A stretch of DNA of 64,000 nucleotides from the NCBI RefSeq assembly GCF_030817415.1, contig NZ_JAUSZI010000002.1:8618001-8682000 (forward strand), written 5' to 3'. Positions 34,164-44,233 of this stretch are shown here, piece after piece. Each line of letters opens with the position of its first letter. Position 1 is the stretch's first letter. Made by a program: the position numbers and the translations under genes. The DNA is from Streptomyces umbrinus. GTDB taxonomy: Bacteria > Actinomycetota > Actinomycetes > Streptomycetales > Streptomycetaceae. The notes under the pieces were generated by a model. The model saw nothing but the letters and a program-made list of their open reading frames with translations, did not search any database and had not been told where the DNA came from.

Positions 34164-36671
34164 ATGGCACCCATGTCCGTACTGACGCGCGACGAAGCGC
34201 AGACCCGTGCCAAGCTCCTCGACGTCCACCGCTACCAGATCGAACTCGACCTGACGCGCGGCGACGAGATCTTCGACTCCCGTACCGTCATCCGCTTCAC
34301 CACCCGCGCGGACGGGGACACCTTCGTCGAGCTCAAGCCCGCCGAACTGCGCTCCGTCGCCCTCGACGGCCACCTTCTCGACCTGGACACCCTCTCCCTG
34401 GACGAGAACCGGCTGCCGCTCAAGGACCTCACGGCCGGCGAGCACGAACTGCGCATCGACGCCACCATGCGCTACTCCCGCACCGGCGAGGGCATGCACC
34501 GCTTCACCGACCCCACCGACGGCGAGACATACGTCTACACACAGCTGTTCATGGAAGACGTACAGCGCGTCTTCGCGGCCTTCGACCAGCCCGACCTCAA
34601 GGCCGTCTTCGAACTGACCGTGACGGCCCCCGAAGGCTGGACCGTACTCGCCAACGGCATCACCGAACTGCAGGAGGACGGCCGCTGGCGGGCCGCCCCC
34701 ACCCCGCTGATCTCCACCTACCTCGTCGCCGTCGCCGCCGGCCCCTGGCACTCCGTACGCACCGAACACCGTGGCCTGCCCTTCGGCATCCACTGCCGCC
34801 GCTCGCTGGCCCCCCACCTCGACACCGACGCCGACGAGATCCTCGACATCACCCGCGCCTGCTTCGACCGCTACCACGAGAAGTTCGAGGAGCCCTACCC
34901 CTTCGACTCCTACGACCAGGCATTCGTCCCCGAGTTCAACGCCGGCGCCATGGAGAACCCCGGACTCGTCACCTTCCGCGACGAGTTCGTCTACCGTTCC
35001 GCCGTCACCGACACCGAACGCCAGACCCGCGCCATGGTCATCGCCCACGAGATGGCCCACATGTGGTTCGGCGACCTCGTCACCCTGCGCTGGTGGGACG
35101 ACATCTGGCTGAACGAGTCCTTCGCCGAGTACATGGGCTACCAGACCCTCACCGAAGCGACCCGCTTCACCGACACCTGGACCGACTTCGGCATCGTCCG
35201 CAAGGCCTGGGGCTACGACGCCGACCAGCGGCCCTCCACCCACCCCGTCGCCCCCGACCCCGAAGCCGTCCCCGACACCGCCTCCGCGATGCTCAACTTC
35301 GACGGCATCTCCTACGCCAAGGGCGCCTCGGCACTACGCCAACTCGTCGCCTGGCTCGGCGAGAAGGACTTCCTCGCCGGCATCAACACCCACTTCGCCC
35401 GCCACAGGTTCTCCAACGCCACCCTCGCCGACTTCATCGAATCCCTCGCCGCCGCCACCGAACGCGACGTCCACGCCTGGGCCGACTCCTGGCTGCGCAC
35501 TACCGGCGTCGACACCCTCACCGCGTCCGTCACCGCTCAGCCGGGGGAGTGGACCCTCACCCTCGACCACGCGGGCAGCCGCCCCCACCGCGTCACCGTC
35601 GGCGTCTACGACCGCGACCTCAACGACAGCCGCGCACTCCTCCTGCGCGAACGCTACGAGACGGACATCCCGCAACAGCCGGCCCCCGAACCCCGCCCCG
35701 GCCCCCGCCCCGCCCTCGTCGTCCCCAACGACCTCGACCTCACCTACGCCAAGGTCCGCCTCGACGAGGTGTCCTCCGAGACCGCCCTGCGCGGCATCTC
35801 CGACGTCCCCGACGCCCTCACCCGCGCCGTCCTGTGGAACACCCTGCGCGACATGGTCCGCGACGGCGACCTCGCCCCCGCCGCCTACCTGGAGACCGCC
35901 CGCGCCCACCTCCCCGAGGAGAGCGACCTCGCCGTCGTCCAGGGCGTCCTCAGCTTCGCCGCCGCCCAGGTCGCCGACCGCTACCTGCCCGGCCACGAAC
36001 GGCCCGCCGCCCTCGCCACCCTCACCTCGCTCTGCCGCGACCTCATCCGCCGCACCGAGGACGGCGACCACCCCGGCCTGCGCCTCATCGCCGTACGCCA
36101 CCTCATCGACGTCGCCGCCCAGCCCGACACCATCAGCGCCTGGCTCTCCGAAGGCACCGTCCCCGGCGGCCCCGAACTCGACCCCGAACTGCGCTGGCGC
36201 ATCCTCGGCCGCCTCGCCGTCCTCGGCGCCATCGACGACGCCGTCATCGACACCGAACTCGTCCAGGACCCCAGCGCCACCGGCCAGGAAGGCGCCGCCC
36301 GCTGCCGCGCCGCCCTCCCCGACCCCGTCGCCAAACGCGCCGCCTGGGACTCGATGTTCACCACCGACGACCTCTCCAACTACCTCTTCACCGCCACCGC
36401 CCAGGGCTTCTGGCAACCCGAACAGACCGACCTCGTACGCCAGTACGTCGACCTCTACTGGAACGACGCGACAGCCGTGGCCGCCCGCCGCGGCCCCGCC
36501 ATCGCCGAAGCAGCGGGCCGCTGGGCCTTCCCGGCCTACGCCATCACCCCGGAAACCCTCCAAGCAGGCGAACAGTGCCTGACAGAGTCCACCCCAATCC
36601 CCGCCCTCCGCCGCAAACTCACAGACCAACTGGACGACCTGGCAAGGGCATTGCGAGTACGAGAGGCATAG
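34164..36671 (+). CDS. pepN: Aminopeptidase N (M1 zinc metallopeptidase)
   Basis: 835 aa, normal length for actinobacterial PepN. Substrate-binding GAMEN at 261-265, zinc site HEMAH at 295-299 followed by the third ligand Glu in WLNESFAEYMGY. The N-terminal beta domain begins LTRDEAQTRAKLLDVHRYQIELDL. The C-terminal ~400 residues are the ERAP1-like helical domain. It removes N-terminal amino acids from peptides in the cytosol. Two ATGs (34164, 34173) are possible; AGG just upstream favours the first. Confidence 0.95.
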   Translation: MAPMSVLTRDEAQTRAKLLDVHRYQIELDLTRGDEIFDSRTVIRFTTRADGDTFVELKPAELRSVALDGHLLDLDTLSLDENRLPLKDLTAGEHELRIDATMRYSRTGEGMHRFTDPTDGETYVYTQLFMEDVQRVFAAFDQPDLKAVFELTVTAPEGWTVLANGITELQEDGRWRAAPTPLISTYLVAVAAGPWHSVRTEHRGLPFGIHCRRSLAPHLDTDADEILDITRACFDRYHEKFEEPYPFDSYDQAFVPEFNAGAMENPGLVTFRDEFVYRSAVTDTERQTRAMVIAHEMAHMWFGDLVTLRWWDDIWLNESFAEYMGYQTLTEATRFTDTWTDFGIVRKAWGYDADQRPSTHPVAPDPEAVPDTASAMLNFDGISYAKGASALRQLVAWLGEKDFLAGINTHFARHRFSNATLADFIESLAAATERDVHAWADSWLRTTGVDTLTASVTAQPGEWTLTLDHAGSRPHRVTVGVYDRDLNDSRALLLRERYETDIPQQPAPEPRPGPRPALVVPNDLDLTYAKVRLDEVSSETALRGISDVPDALTRAVLWNTLRDMVRDGDLAPAAYLETARAHLPEESDLAVVQGVLSFAAAQVADRYLPGHERPAALATLTSLCRDLIRRTEDGDHPGLRLIAVRHLIDVAAQPDTISAWLSEGTVPGGPELDPELRWRILGRLAVLGAIDDAVIDTELVQDPSATGQEGAARCRAALPDPVAKRAAWDSMFTTDDLSNYLFTATAQGFWQPEQTDLVRQYVDLYWNDATAVAARRGPAIAEAAGRWAFPAYAITPETLQAGEQCLTESTPIPALRRKLTDQLDDLARALRVREA

Positions 36672-37090
36672 AGGACTAGGGCTGATTGGCCGACCCCGCG
36701 CCCGCGCCCCTTTGGCTCCAGGGGCGCGGGCAACCGCCTGCCTTCGGTTTCTAGGGGCGCGGGGCGGCTTCCTTACGGGGTTCGGGGGTCGCCTTCTCGC
36801 GGGGGGTGCGGGCGACAGCCTGCCTTTGCTCTTCAGAGGCGCGGGGCTCGCTCTCTTGCACGGGCGCCGCGAACCGCCATCTTTTAGGGGCGCGGGGAAC
36901 TGCGCGACCAGCCCCGACCGACCCGCACGTCACCACAAACCCGCACGCCCCCAACCCCCGGCGCGGAGCGCCAAGAACCCCGGCGCGCAGCGCCAATACC
37001 CCTTTCGAGTGCTGATCACCGCACTCTCCGCGCACGCCGCCCCAAACACAGACACGCTGGAAGTCCCCGCCCGCGCCCCGGAGGACGACC
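36672..37090. other. Gene-free stretch with clustered repeat remnants
   Basis: No convincing gene in 419 bp between pepN and the decarboxylase. It holds one exact copy of the dispersed repeat (36886-36905) and several decayed GGGGCGCGGG copies near 36718, 36753 and 36835, spaced by GC-rich linker. A short duplicated segment based on CGGCGCG(G/C)AGCGCCAA lies near 36958-36995. I see no iron box or other clear operator upstream of the decarboxylase. Confidence 0.6.
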
Positions 37091-38476
37091 ATGAGCCCGC
37101 TCGCATCAGGCCCCCAAGGCCCGACCACCCTGCGACCGCTGCTCACCACCGTGCTCGACGCACTGACAGCCGGCGCAGCCACCCGCGACGGCCCCCTCCC
37201 GTCCGGCGGCCCCACCGAGGTCGCCGCCCGCCTCCGAGAGGCCCTCGGCGCCCCCTTCCCGGACCACGGCGACGAAGACGCCCTCCGCACCCTCGTCCAA
37301 GCCGTCGCGGCAGGCGCGGCAGACCCCGCGGACCCCCTGTGCACGGCCCACCTCCACTGCCCGCCCCTCGCCGTCGCCACCGCCGCGGACCTCGCCGCCT
37401 CCGTCCTCAACCCCTCCCTCGACTCCTGGGACCAGGCCCCGGCCGCCTCCGAACTGGAAGCCCTCGTCACCAAGGCCCTCGCCGCCGAGGTCTACCCAGA
37501 GGTCCACGCGGAGGCAGACCGAACCCGGACAGACAGCGAAGCCCTCGTCACCACAGGCGGCACCGAGTCCAACCAACTCGCCCTCCTCCTCGCCCGCGAA
37601 CACCACGGCCACACCCAGCTCGTCCGCGCCGAGAACGCCCACCACTCACTCCGCCGCGCCACCTGGCTCCTCGGCCTCCCGGAACCCGTCACGGTGCCGG
37701 CCCCCGCAGGCACCATGGACCCCGCCGCCCTCGGCGAAGCCCTCACCGCACTCCCGGGCCCCCTCCTGGTCGCCGCAACCGCAGGCACCACCGACGCCGG
37801 CCTCATCGACCCCCTCCCCGACATCGCCGCCCTCTGCGAAACCCACGGCGCCCGCCTCCACATCGACGCCGCCTACGGCGGAGGCCTCCTCTTCAGCGAC
37901 CGCCACCGCCCCAAGCTCGACGGCCTCGCCCGCGCCCACACCGTCACCCTCGACCTGCACAAACTCGGCTGGCAGCCCGTCGCGGCGGGACTCCTCGCCG
38001 TACGCGACCGGCACGACCTCGCCCCACTCGGCCACCACGCCGACTACCTCAACGCCGACGACGACACCGAAGCGGGCCTGCCCGACCTCCTCGGCCGCTC
38101 CCTGCGCACCACCCGACGACCCGACATCCTCAAGATCGCCGTCACCCTCAAAACCCTCGGCCGCACCGGACTCGGAGCCCTCGTCGACCGGGTCTGCGAA
38201 CAAGCCGCCGAGTTCGCCGAACTCATCCACCGGCACCCCCGCTTCGAACTCCACGACCGGCCCACCATCAGCACCGTCCTGTTCCGGCCCGCCGACACCA
38301 CCGACGACACCGTGGCCGCCGTACGCCGCACCCTCCTCACCGAAGGCCGGGCCGTCCTCGGCCGCGCCCGCCTCGACGACCGCCTCTGGCTCAAAGCCAC
38401 CCTGCTCAACCCGCACACCGGAGCCGACGACCTGGCCGCGCTCCTGAAACTGGTGGAAGGACACACGCCACGATGA
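37091..38476 (+). CDS. PLP-dependent decarboxylase, DesA-like (lysine/diamine type)
   Basis: 461 aa group II PLP decarboxylase. ALVTTGGTESNQLALLLAREHH, the PLP-stacking region NAHHSLRRATWLLGL, LHIDAAYGGGLLFSD (Asp contacting the pyridine nitrogen) and the Schiff-base Lys in TVTLDLHKLGWQPV. Related to L-2,4-diaminobutyrate and lysine decarboxylases such as desferrioxamine DesA, but clearly divergent from it. It overlaps an N-hydroxylase gene (ATGA), so the pair should make an N-hydroxylated diamine, a siderophore building block. desC and desD are not next to it. Substrate (lysine, ornithine or diaminobutyrate) not resolved. Confidence 0.88.
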   Translation: MSPLASGPQGPTTLRPLLTTVLDALTAGAATRDGPLPSGGPTEVAARLREALGAPFPDHGDEDALRTLVQAVAAGAADPADPLCTAHLHCPPLAVATAADLAASVLNPSLDSWDQAPAASELEALVTKALAAEVYPEVHAEADRTRTDSEALVTTGGTESNQLALLLAREHHGHTQLVRAENAHHSLRRATWLLGLPEPVTVPAPAGTMDPAALGEALTALPGPLLVAATAGTTDAGLIDPLPDIAALCETHGARLHIDAAYGGGLLFSDRHRPKLDGLARAHTVTLDLHKLGWQPVAAGLLAVRDRHDLAPLGHHADYLNADDDTEAGLPDLLGRSLRTTRRPDILKIAVTLKTLGRTGLGALVDRVCEQAAEFAELIHRHPRFELHDRPTISTVLFRPADTTDDTVAAVRRTLLTEGRAVLGRARLDDRLWLKATLLNPHTGADDLAALLKLVEGHTPR

Positions 38477-39906
38477 CGCCCCCCACGTCACCCACACCCC
38501 CCAAGCACCCCGTACACCACGAACCCGAAGCCCCCCGCGACCTCGTCGGCATCGGCATCGGCCCCAACAACCTCTCCCTCGCCGCCCTCGCCCACCCCCT
38601 GGCCGAACTCGACACCGCCTTCTACGAACAGCGGCCCGCCTTCGACTGGCACCCCGGCCTCCTCATCGAAGGCACCACCCTCCAAGTCCCGTTCCTCGCC
38701 GACCTGGTGACCCTCGCCGACCCCGCGAGCCCCTGGACCTTCCTCAACTACCTCAAGGCCCGCGACCGCCTCTTCCCCTTCTACTTCGCCGAACGACTCC
38801 ACATCCACCGCGCCGAATACGCCGCCTACTGCCGCTGGGTCAGCGACAGCATCCCCGGACTCCACTTCGGCCACCAGGTCGACGCCGTCCGCTGGAACCC
38901 CGAACGCGACGTGTTCGAAGTTGACTTCACCCAACTCGACAGCGACGGCGAAGCCGAGGCACTCGGCCGCACCTACACCAAGAACATCGCCCTCGGTATC
39001 GGCACCGCCCCCTACATCCCCGAACCGCTCCGCCCCCTCGTCGAAGCCCCCGGCGTGCCCGTCATCCACGCCGCGGACTACCTCGAACACCGCGACCGGT
39101 TCCTCACCGCCGAACACATCACCGTCATCGGCTCAGGACAGTCAGGCGCCGAAGTCTTCCTCGACCTCCTCAGAAACCGCCCCGCAGGACGCGAGAAAAT
39201 CCACTGGCTCGCCCGCACCGAGGCCTTCGCACCCATGGAGTACTCAAAACTCGGGCTCGAACACTTCACGCCCGACTACACGCGCTACTTCCACGCCCTG
39301 CCCGAACCCGTACGCGACCGGCTCGTCCCCGCCCAATGGCAACTCCACAAGGGCATCGACGCCGACACCATCGCCGCCATCCACGACGAGCTCTACCGCC
39401 GCACCCTGGACGGCGGCTGGCCCGACACCGTCCTCACCCCCGGCGTCCACGTCCGCACCGCGGGCCGCATCGCCACCACCAAGGTCGAACTCCACCTGGA
39501 ACACGCCCAACAGGCCAGCCGCTCCCGCATCACCACCGACGCCGTCATCCTCGCCACCGGCTACCGCGAACGCCCCCTCGGCCGAATCCTCGCCGGACTC
39601 GACCCCTACATGCGCCGCGACGCCTCCGAACGCCCCCGCATCGACGACCGGCACCGCCTCGTCCTCGACCCCTCCGTCACCGGAGCCGTCCACGTCCAGA
39701 ACGGCGAACGGCACACCCACGGCGTCGGTGCCCCCGACCTCGGCCTCACCGCCTGGCGCAGCGCGAGCATCCTCAACTCCCTGACGGGCAAAGACCCCTA
39801 CCCGCTGCCGAGCCGAACGGCCTTCACGACCTTCGGACTCACCCAGCAGCCCCAGATCCCACCCGCCAGGCAGCAGCCACGGATGCTCACACCGCTCGCC
39901 GAATAG
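38473..39906 (+). CDS. L-lysine/ornithine (or diamine) N-monooxygenase, DesB-like
   Basis: 477 aa flavin N-hydroxylating monooxygenase. FAD-binding GIGIGPNNLSLAALA at the N-terminus, substrate region FLADLVTLADPASPWTFLNYLK, NADPH-binding VIGSGQSGAEVFLDLL, and the ATGYRE motif near the C-terminus. These enzymes N-hydroxylate terminal amines of lysine, ornithine, cadaverine or putrescine on the way to hydroxamate siderophores. ATGA overlap with the decarboxylase gives strict co-translation. The following gene is convergent, so the operon is only these two genes. Confidence 0.92.
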   Translation: MTPPTSPTPPKHPVHHEPEAPRDLVGIGIGPNNLSLAALAHPLAELDTAFYEQRPAFDWHPGLLIEGTTLQVPFLADLVTLADPASPWTFLNYLKARDRLFPFYFAERLHIHRAEYAAYCRWVSDSIPGLHFGHQVDAVRWNPERDVFEVDFTQLDSDGEAEALGRTYTKNIALGIGTAPYIPEPLRPLVEAPGVPVIHAADYLEHRDRFLTAEHITVIGSGQSGAEVFLDLLRNRPAGREKIHWLARTEAFAPMEYSKLGLEHFTPDYTRYFHALPEPVRDRLVPAQWQLHKGIDADTIAAIHDELYRRTLDGGWPDTVLTPGVHVRTAGRIATTKVELHLEHAQQASRSRITTDAVILATGYRERPLGRILAGLDPYMRRDASERPRIDDRHRLVLDPSVTGAVHVQNGERHTHGVGAPDLGLTAWRSASILNSLTGKDPYPLPSRTAFTTFGLTQQPQIPPARQQPRMLTPLAE

Positions 39907-39908
39907 AA

Positions 39909-39964
39909 ACCGACCAGCCGAACAGCAGCCGACCAGAACCAGCCGACCAGAACAGCAGCCGACT
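39909..39964. repeat. Short direct repeats between convergent genes
   Basis: Four spaced copies of CCGACCAG / CCGACTAG separated by AACAGCAG-type linkers fill the 56-bp gap after the monooxygenase stop and run into the stop of the 5'-nucleotidase gene. Confidence 0.75.
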
Positions 39965-41774
39965 AGAAGACCGGCGTCCCCTCACGCGTCAGCTTCCAGT
40001 CCACCGACGCGAACTCCTTCGGGTCCAGCGAACCCTTCGCCGTCACCCACTCCGCGATCCGCGTACGGATCTCCGTCGACTCCGCCCACAGCTCCCTCGC
40101 CGACGCCACATGCGGGAACGCCCCACCGCCATTGGCCCGGTAGTTGTTCACCGCGAACACGAACTGCTGCGCGTCGTCCAACGCCACACCGTTGTAGGAC
40201 AGGTTCCTGATCCGCGAACCCGCCGCCTGAGCGATGTCGATGTCGTACGCCAGACCCGACACGTAGTCGTAGTTGTAGTCCGGCCGGTTGCCCGCGTTCG
40301 TCAGCTTCTCCACGTCGACCGCGGCACCGGCCGCCGTCTGCACGAAATACTGCGCCGAGTACTCCAGGTACGCCCGCACCTGCGCACCCGTCATCAACTT
40401 CGCGACCAGCGTGTTGTCGTACACATACAGACTCGACAGATCCCGGATCGTCACATCACCGGCCGGGATCTCCGACGTACGCGAGAACGGCGACGCCTGC
40501 GACAGCACCGGCAACGACGCGTACTCCGTCCCCACCAACGCCGCCTTGACCACGTCCTCCTGGACCTTCGTGATCAGATCGATGATCGGAGCGTCCTTGT
40601 AACGCGCCTCCACCGTCGTCAACGTCTCCGTCGCCGTCCCGACCACCTGGTTCACGTACGCCACGACCACGTCGTGCTCGTCCTTCAACAGCTTCGTGAT
40701 CTTCGGATCGTCCGCCACCGAGTTCGAGTTGCGGACCGACGCCGCCACCGACTCGACCGTCCAACGCCCCTTCTCGAAGACCAGCTCGAAGTCGAACAGC
40801 GACAACCGCTCCGCATACGCCAACGGCTCCGACAGGACGACCGTCTTCCCCGTCTTCGTGTTGGTGACCTTCAGCTCCGGAATCTCCACATGCGCGTGCC
40901 CGACCAGGATCGCGTCGATCCCCGGCACCTGCTGCGCCACCAACCCCGCCGAGTTCTCGACATACGGCAACTGATCACCGTACGAGGACGTGCCCGACGA
41001 ACCGGAGTGCGCCGACACGACCACCACGTCCGCACCCATCGACCGCAGCTTCGGCACCCACTTCGCCGCCTGCTCCTCCAGACCCGGGAACGTCAACTTG
41101 CCCTGCACATACGCCTTGTCCCAGATCGCGATACCGGGGTTCGTCAGACCCAGCACGGCCACCTTCACCGGCGGGGCTCCCTTCACATGGAACGTCTTCA
41201 TGAAGTACGGAGGGAAGGCCGGCTTCAGCGTCTTCGCGTCCAGCGCGTTCGCACCCAGCAGCGGAAAACGGCACTGCGACTCGAACTTCCGCAGCGTCTC
41301 GATTCCGTAGTTGAACTCATGATTGCCGAGCGCCACCGCGTCATAACCGATCGCGTTCATCGCCTGCGCCATCGGATGCACCGGACCACCCTTGGCGGTG
41401 ATCGGGTCAACCTTCGCGTAGTAGTACGTCAGAGGCGTGCCCTGAATGGTGTCACCGGCGTCCAGCAACAGCGTGTTGCACCGGCCCTTCTCCTTGCGGA
41501 CCGCGTTCACCAGCGTCGAGATCCGCGCCAGACCCTGCGCGTTGCCCGCCGCATCCTTGTACTCCGCGTCCTTGAAGTAGTCCCAGTTGAAGATGTGACC
41601 GTGCAGATCGGTCGTGCCCATCACCGTCAGCGAATACCGCTTCGGCTTCCTGCCGCCCTTCGCCACCGCGGCCTCCGCCGCCTGAGCGCTCGGAGCCACG
41701 GCCGCACCGGCCAGGGCGACCCCCGCGCCGGTCACGGCGGACTTCTTCAGGAACTTCCGACGGTTCAACGGCAT
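39963..41774 (-). CDS. Tat-exported 5'-nucleotidase / metallophosphatase
   Basis: 603 aa. Tat signal LNRRKFLKKSAVTGAGVALAG at the N-terminus. Metallophosphoesterase motifs in order: DLHGH, LDAGDTIQG, ALGNHEFNYG, VVSAHSG, and VGHAHVEI. The C-terminal substrate-binding 5_nucleotid_C domain has FAVNNYRANGGGAFPHV, the stacking region for the base. It releases phosphate or nucleosides from extracellular nucleotides. The ATG at 41774 with GAGGAG upstream is preferred over longer starts because it places the twin-arginine motif at residues 5-6. Confidence 0.93.
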   Translation of the reverse strand: MPLNRRKFLKKSAVTGAGVALAGAAVAPSAQAAEAAVAKGGRKPKRYSLTVMGTTDLHGHIFNWDYFKDAEYKDAAGNAQGLARISTLVNAVRKEKGRCNTLLLDAGDTIQGTPLTYYYAKVDPITAKGGPVHPMAQAMNAIGYDAVALGNHEFNYGIETLRKFESQCRFPLLGANALDAKTLKPAFPPYFMKTFHVKGAPPVKVAVLGLTNPGIAIWDKAYVQGKLTFPGLEEQAAKWVPKLRSMGADVVVVSAHSGSSGTSSYGDQLPYVENSAGLVAQQVPGIDAILVGHAHVEIPELKVTNTKTGKTVVLSEPLAYAERLSLFDFELVFEKGRWTVESVAASVRNSNSVADDPKITKLLKDEHDVVVAYVNQVVGTATETLTTVEARYKDAPIIDLITKVQEDVVKAALVGTEYASLPVLSQASPFSRTSEIPAGDVTIRDLSSLYVYDNTLVAKLMTGAQVRAYLEYSAQYFVQTAAGAAVDVEKLTNAGNRPDYNYDYVSGLAYDIDIAQAAGSRIRNLSYNGVALDDAQQFVFAVNNYRANGGGAFPHVASARELWAESTEIRTRIAEWVTAKGSLDPKEFASVDWKLTREGTPVF

Positions 41775-41925
41775 GGCGGGCCACTCCTCGGGAAACGGTC
41801 GACAACACACGCAGATACGCGCGTAGATTCTGACCCGGTCATGACGTACGACAACAGCCCCCGCAGGTTTCGATCTGATGACCGGCACGGTCCGGAAACG
41901 GGCCGCCGGTGACAGAGTGGGACGT

Positions 41926-42654
41926 ATGACCTCACCCTCCGAAGCCTCCGAGGAAACCCGCTCCGCCGTCCCCTACGGCACACCCGACGCACCCCGAATC
42001 GCCGTCCGCGGCGAAGCCCACCTCGAAGTCGACCCCGAGATCGCCCGCATCGGCATCACCGTCAGCGCCCGCGGCACCGACCGCCGCGACGCCCTCACCG
42101 ACCTGACCCGCCGCAACACCACCGCCCTCGACCTCGTGAAGACTTATGGCGACGCCGTCGAAAAGCTGGAGACCGGCGCCTTCTCCATCACCCCCGAACT
42201 CACCAAACACGGCCGCGGCGAACGCATCCGCGCCTACCACGGCCGCGTCCACATCACCGCCGAACTCACCGACTTCACCGCACTCGGCGAACTCACCACC
42301 CGCCTCGCCGACCTCGACCTCACCCGCGTCGACGGCCCCTGGTGGGCCCTGCGCCCCGACTCGCCCGCCCACCGCCAGGCCAGGCAACAGGCAGTACGCG
42401 AAGCCGTCCAACGAGCCCGCGAATACGCCGAAGCCCTCGGCACCACACTCGCCGCCCTCGTGGAACTCGCCGACATCGGCGCCGAGAACGCCCACCCCTA
42501 CGGCATGGAAACGGGATCCGCCCGAAGCATGCGCACCATGGCATTCGACGCGGCCGCCCCCGAAAGCGCCCCGGCCCTCGACCTCGAACCCGAACGACAG
42601 CACGTCTACGCACAGGTCAACGCCCGCTTCACAATGTCACCGCCGGTGCTCTGA
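41926..42654 (+). CDS. SIMPL-domain protein (DUF541)
   Basis: 242 aa. Starts with a short acidic lead, then IAVRGEAHLEVDPEIARIGITVSARGTDRRDALTDL, the SIMPL/DUF541 signature, and continues to LEPERQHVYAQVNARFTM. The family includes oxidative-stress and interaction proteins such as BP26/OMP28, most exported. No signal peptide is visible here, so it is probably cytosolic. Divergent from the 5'-nucleotidase. Role unknown. Confidence 0.85.
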   Translation: MTSPSEASEETRSAVPYGTPDAPRIAVRGEAHLEVDPEIARIGITVSARGTDRRDALTDLTRRNTTALDLVKTYGDAVEKLETGAFSITPELTKHGRGERIRAYHGRVHITAELTDFTALGELTTRLADLDLTRVDGPWWALRPDSPAHRQARQQAVREAVQRAREYAEALGTTLAALVELADIGAENAHPYGMETGSARSMRTMAFDAAAPESAPALDLEPERQHVYAQVNARFTMSPPVL

Positions 42655-42786
42655 AAGCCCTCCGAAATGCTCATCGGAGCGGCCCCATGCACAATTCAAC
42701 ACTTGTCAACAGCCCTTCACGCAAAGGTTGTTGAGTAGTCATGCCCGACCAATTCCCTACCCGCTGGTAAGGCCTAGGCTCGAACC

Positions 42787-44223
42787 ATGCGCCGAGCAAA
42801 AATCGTCTGTACATTGGGCCCCGCCACCGACTCGTACGACCAGATCAAGGCACTGGTCGAAGCCGGAATGGACGTAGCCCGCCTCAACCTCAGCCACGGC
42901 AGCCATGCCGACCACGAGGAGCGCTACCAGCGCGTGCGAAAGGCCTCCGACGAGACCGGCCGCAGCGTCGGAATCCTCGCCGACCTTCAAGGCCCGAAGA
43001 TCCGACTCGGCCGCTTCACCGAAGGACCCGTACTCCTTGAACGCGGAGACACCTTCACCATCACGGTGGAAGAGGGCACAGAGGGTGACCGCCAGACCTG
43101 CGGGACCACCTACTCCGGCCTCGCCGCCGACGTCACCACCGGCGAGCGCATCCTCGTCGACGACGGCAAGGTCTGCCTCGAAGTCACCGCCGTCGACGGC
43201 CCCCGCGTCCACACCACCGTCATCGAAGGCGGCATGGTCTCCGACAACAAGGGCCTCAACCTCCCCGGCGTCGCCGTCTCCGTCCCCGCCCTCTCCAAAA
43301 AGGACGAGGACGACCTCCGCTGGGCCCTGCGCACCGGATGCGACGTCATTGCCCTCTCCTTCGTCCGCAGCGGACGCGACATCGTGGACGTCCACCGCAT
43401 CATGGACGAAGAGGGCCGACGCCTCCCCGTGATCGCCAAGGTCGAGAAGCCTCAGGCCGTCGAGAACATCGACGACATCGTCGCCGCCTTCGACGGCATC
43501 ATGGTCGCCCGAGGCGACCTCGGCGTCGAAATGCCCCTCGAACAGGTCCCGATCGTCCAGAAGCGCGCGGTCAAACTCGCCAAGCGCAACGCCAAGCCGG
43601 TCATCGTCGCCACCCAGATGCTCGACTCGATGATCGACAACTCCCGCCCGACGAGGGCCGAGGCGAGCGACGTCGCCAACGCCGTCATCGACGGCACAGA
43701 CGCCGTGATGCTGTCCGGCGAGACGAGCGTCGGCAAGTACCCCATCGAGACGGTCCGCACGATGTCCCGCATCGTCGAGGCGGCCGAGGAAGACATCCTG
43801 GCGAAGGGCCTCCCGCCCCTGACGGACCGGAACAAGCCCCGCACCCAGGGCGGCGCGGTCGCCCGGGCCGCCGCCGAGATGGGCGACTTCCTCGGCGCGA
43901 AGTACCTGGTCGCCTTCACCCAGTCCGGCGACACGGTCCGCCGCCTGTCCCGCTACCGCTCCCCGATCCCGCTGCTGGCCTTCACCCCGGACGAGGCGAC
44001 CCGCTCCCAGCTCAACCTGACCTGGGGCGTCGAGACCTTCCTCGGCCCCCACGTCGACTCGACCGACGCGATGGTCGACCAGGTCGACGAACTGCTCCTG
44101 AAGTACGGCCACTGCGAGAAGGGCGACATCGTCGTCATCACGGCCGGCTCCCCGCCCGGAGTCTCCGGCTCCACGAACCTGGTCCGCGTCCACCACATCG
44201 GCGAGGACGACAGCCCTAAGTAG
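42787..44223 (+). CDS. pyk: Pyruvate kinase
   Basis: 478 aa. MRRAKIVCTLGPATDSYDQIKALVEAGMDVARLNLSHGSH opens the A domain. GILADLQGPKIRLGRF and the B domain follow. The active site IAKVEKPQAVENIDDI carries the catalytic Lys; DGIMVARGDLGVE, KPVIVATQMLDSMI and RAEASDVANAVIDGTDAVMLSGETSVGKYP complete it. Final ATP-yielding step of glycolysis. The Lys in VEKPQ is preceded by VIAKV (glutamate-type potassium independence is not judged). It is convergent with the LAGLIDADG gene at 44234. Confidence 0.96.
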   Translation: MRRAKIVCTLGPATDSYDQIKALVEAGMDVARLNLSHGSHADHEERYQRVRKASDETGRSVGILADLQGPKIRLGRFTEGPVLLERGDTFTITVEEGTEGDRQTCGTTYSGLAADVTTGERILVDDGKVCLEVTAVDGPRVHTTVIEGGMVSDNKGLNLPGVAVSVPALSKKDEDDLRWALRTGCDVIALSFVRSGRDIVDVHRIMDEEGRRLPVIAKVEKPQAVENIDDIVAAFDGIMVARGDLGVEMPLEQVPIVQKRAVKLAKRNAKPVIVATQMLDSMIDNSRPTRAEASDVANAVIDGTDAVMLSGETSVGKYPIETVRTMSRIVEAAEEDILAKGLPPLTDRNKPRTQGGAVARAAAEMGDFLGAKYLVAFTQSGDTVRRLSRYRSPIPLLAFTPDEATRSQLNLTWGVETFLGPHVDSTDAMVDQVDELLLKYGHCEKGDIVVITAGSPPGVSGSTNLVRVHHIGEDDSPK

Positions 44224-44233
44224 GGGTGTGGGG

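Noticed and set aside
36950..37090. Iron-box (DmdR1/IdeR) upstream of the decarboxylase
   Set aside because: Looked for a TTAGGTTAGGCTCACCTAA-like palindrome; none found.
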